A stretch of 22,744 nt of DNA from Microcaldota archaeon. Its GTDB lineage: Archaea > Micrarchaeota > Micrarchaeia > Micrarchaeales > Micrarchaeaceae. This document shows, piece after piece, positions 22,108 through 22,744 of the stretch (its first letter is position 1; every line of letters starts with the position of its first letter). A model generated the notes under the pieces. It had not been told where the DNA came from. It did no database searches and saw only the letters and a list, made by a program, of their open reading frames with translations. The stretch lies in contig JAJZOJ010000040.1 of the NCBI GenBank assembly GCA_021829015.1, forward strand, positions 1-22,744. The letters are read 5' to 3'. Made by a program: the position numbers and the translations under genes.

Positions 22108-22160
22108 CTCAATTACTGAGATATTTATAGGACTATTAGACGACAAGAATATTAACTCTT

Positions 22161-22195
22161 GACGGGGGCGTTCCACCGACGACGAGGGCGTTTCC
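22161..22195. repeat. Two-copy direct repeat with 20-bp period
   Basis: GACGGGGGCGTTCC (22161-22174) and GACGAGGGCGTTTCC (22181-22195) are nearly the same and begin exactly 20 bases apart. They are G+C-rich within an A+T-rich spacer. They lie about 55 bases beyond the palindrome, upstream of the ATPase gene and downstream of the small membrane gene. Function unknown. Confidence 0.45.
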
Positions 22196-22244
22196 TTTTC
22201 GATATTAAACGAGAGTAAATGGTACTGTTTAGCATAGTATGCTA

Positions 22245-22559
22245 TTATTTGGCATCTTTGCTCCGTGCCACACTTTCTCCAGGTTTCCAAGCAAAATACC
22301 CTATAAGCCCTATAATCAAGCCTAAACATCCGATGTAAAAACCTATAGTAAGTGGGTCGCCTTTGCCTTTCATCTCTTTATGCAGAAGCCGTGAGAAGTA
22401 AAAGAGCCATAATAGTGCTGGTATTAATTCAAACAATCCCAATCTAAAAAATCCAATAATAGAAAATAAAATAAAACCTATGCCAAAGCCCATGATAAAT
22501 CCTAACCATGAAATGGAATATGGTTTCTCCCCTCCATTTGGTTTGTTTTCCTGTGGCAT
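22245..22559 (-). CDS. Small three-helix membrane protein of unknown function
   Basis: A 104-residue protein with a charged N-terminus (MPQENKPNGGEKP) and three hydrophobic helices: about 17-38 (LGFIMGFGIGFILFSIIGFF), 42-57 and about 75-93. The tail is polar. I do not recognise a family. A TTG six bases upstream is an alternative start; the ATG at 22557-22559 is preferred, with a TATA-like AATATAAATCC about 14-24 bases further upstream. Base composition is clearly richer in A and T than the genes before 20158, with many AAA, ATA and TTA-type codons. Together with the IS remnant this suggests recent acquisition. Confidence 0.65.
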   Translation of the reverse strand: MPQENKPNGGEKPYSISWLGFIMGFGIGFILFSIIGFFRLGLFELIPALLWLFYFSRLLHKEMKGKGDPLTIGFYIGCLGLIIGLIGYFAWKPGESVARSKDAK

Positions 22560-22630
22560 AATCAACTTGCTTGGATTTATATTATTTCGCTCTTTAGGAA
22601 CTCACAATAACGGTTTTTAACTAAAGGGGT

Positions 22631-22682
22631 GTGGGGTCAAGATATGCCAATTGCTTTAGCTGTTGGTCTGAATTGACCCCAC
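22631..22682. repeat. Inverted repeat near the window edge
   Basis: GTGGGGTCAA (22631-22640) and its exact complement TTGACCCCAC (22673-22682) enclose 32 bases. It could be a long-loop terminator, a miniature element, or the paired ends of a vanished insertion sequence. No gene lies inside. Confidence 0.5.
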
Positions 22683-22701
22683 TTTGCAAAATCTGCGGCT
22701 A

Positions 22702-22740
22702 ATTTTTAAATGTAGTTGTGAAGTATTAGCGACGGCAATG
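22702..22740 (+). promoter_or_regulatory. Possible promoter and start of a gene leaving the window
   Basis: An A/T-rich TTTTTAAATG element (22703-22712) lies about 35 bases before an ATG at 22738-22740, close to the usual spacing in this window. Only two codons remain, so the gene itself cannot be judged. Confidence 0.3.
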
Positions 22741-22744
22741 TGCA

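Noticed and set aside
22161..22195. Start of a CRISPR array
   Set aside because: Only two short degenerate units with a 20-base period; no spacers of usual size and no cas genes.

Overview
The window is archaeal chromosome. It carries archaeal ribosomal proteins (S19e, L31e, L39e), aIF6, prefoldin alpha, a PDCD5-family protein and FtsY in the usual archaeal order. It also has TATA boxes at archaeal spacing, GTGATC-type Shine-Dalgarno sites, and tRNA genes with bulge-helix-bulge introns and no encoded CCA. Small compact genes, a shortened ribosomal cluster and an intron outside the anticodon loop suggest a reduced-genome (DPANN, possibly Micrarchaeota/ARMAN-like) lineage. That placement is an inference from style, not from a marker comparison.

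Layout. 1-102 is the tail of an unknown plus-strand gene. 119-3969 (minus) is the translation and protein-targeting operon S19e, PDCD5-like, L39e, L31e, aIF6, prefoldin alpha, FtsY. 4183-7653 holds a small orphan gene, a HerA/VirB4-like ATPase with a C-terminal nuclease-like segment (minus), a cytoplasmic sulfite-oxidase-fold molybdoenzyme, tRNA-Ser(UGA) with a canonical intron, and an unknown 176-residue protein. 7689-11398 holds a membrane-anchored ArsR-type HTH/DUF4382 protein, an aldo/keto reductase, a HemK/Mtq2-type methyltransferase and a small charged protein. 11399-11685 is a structured, repeat-bearing intergenic region.

11686-13617 (minus) is a three-gene operon of TrkA-N (RCK) proteins. 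Two of them have a pair of membrane helices but no visible K+ selectivity filter. Next come tRNA-Gln(CUG), which appears to carry a 19-nt intron in its D-loop, and a divergent site-2-protease-family membrane protease sharing its TATA region. 14639-20158 (plus) is a tight five-gene type IV pilus/Tad-like secretion operon: winged-helix coiled-coil protein, secretion ATPase, low-complexity linker protein and two TadC/GspF-like platform proteins. No pilin or prepilin peptidase is present.

The last 2.5 kb looks accessory. It has a decayed IS200/IS605 TnpA with its right-end hairpin, abutting a SWIM-type gene that lost its zinc-binding end. That gene is translationally coupled to a DUF4143-type AAA ATPase whose upstream region holds a 20-bp perfect palindrome. 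A small AT-rich membrane-protein gene and an inverted repeat near the edge follow.

The observations most worth following are the D-loop intron, the filterless RCK operon, the coiled-coil/linker secretion operon without a pilin, the HTH-membrane-DUF4382 protein, and the IS-truncated SWIM gene.
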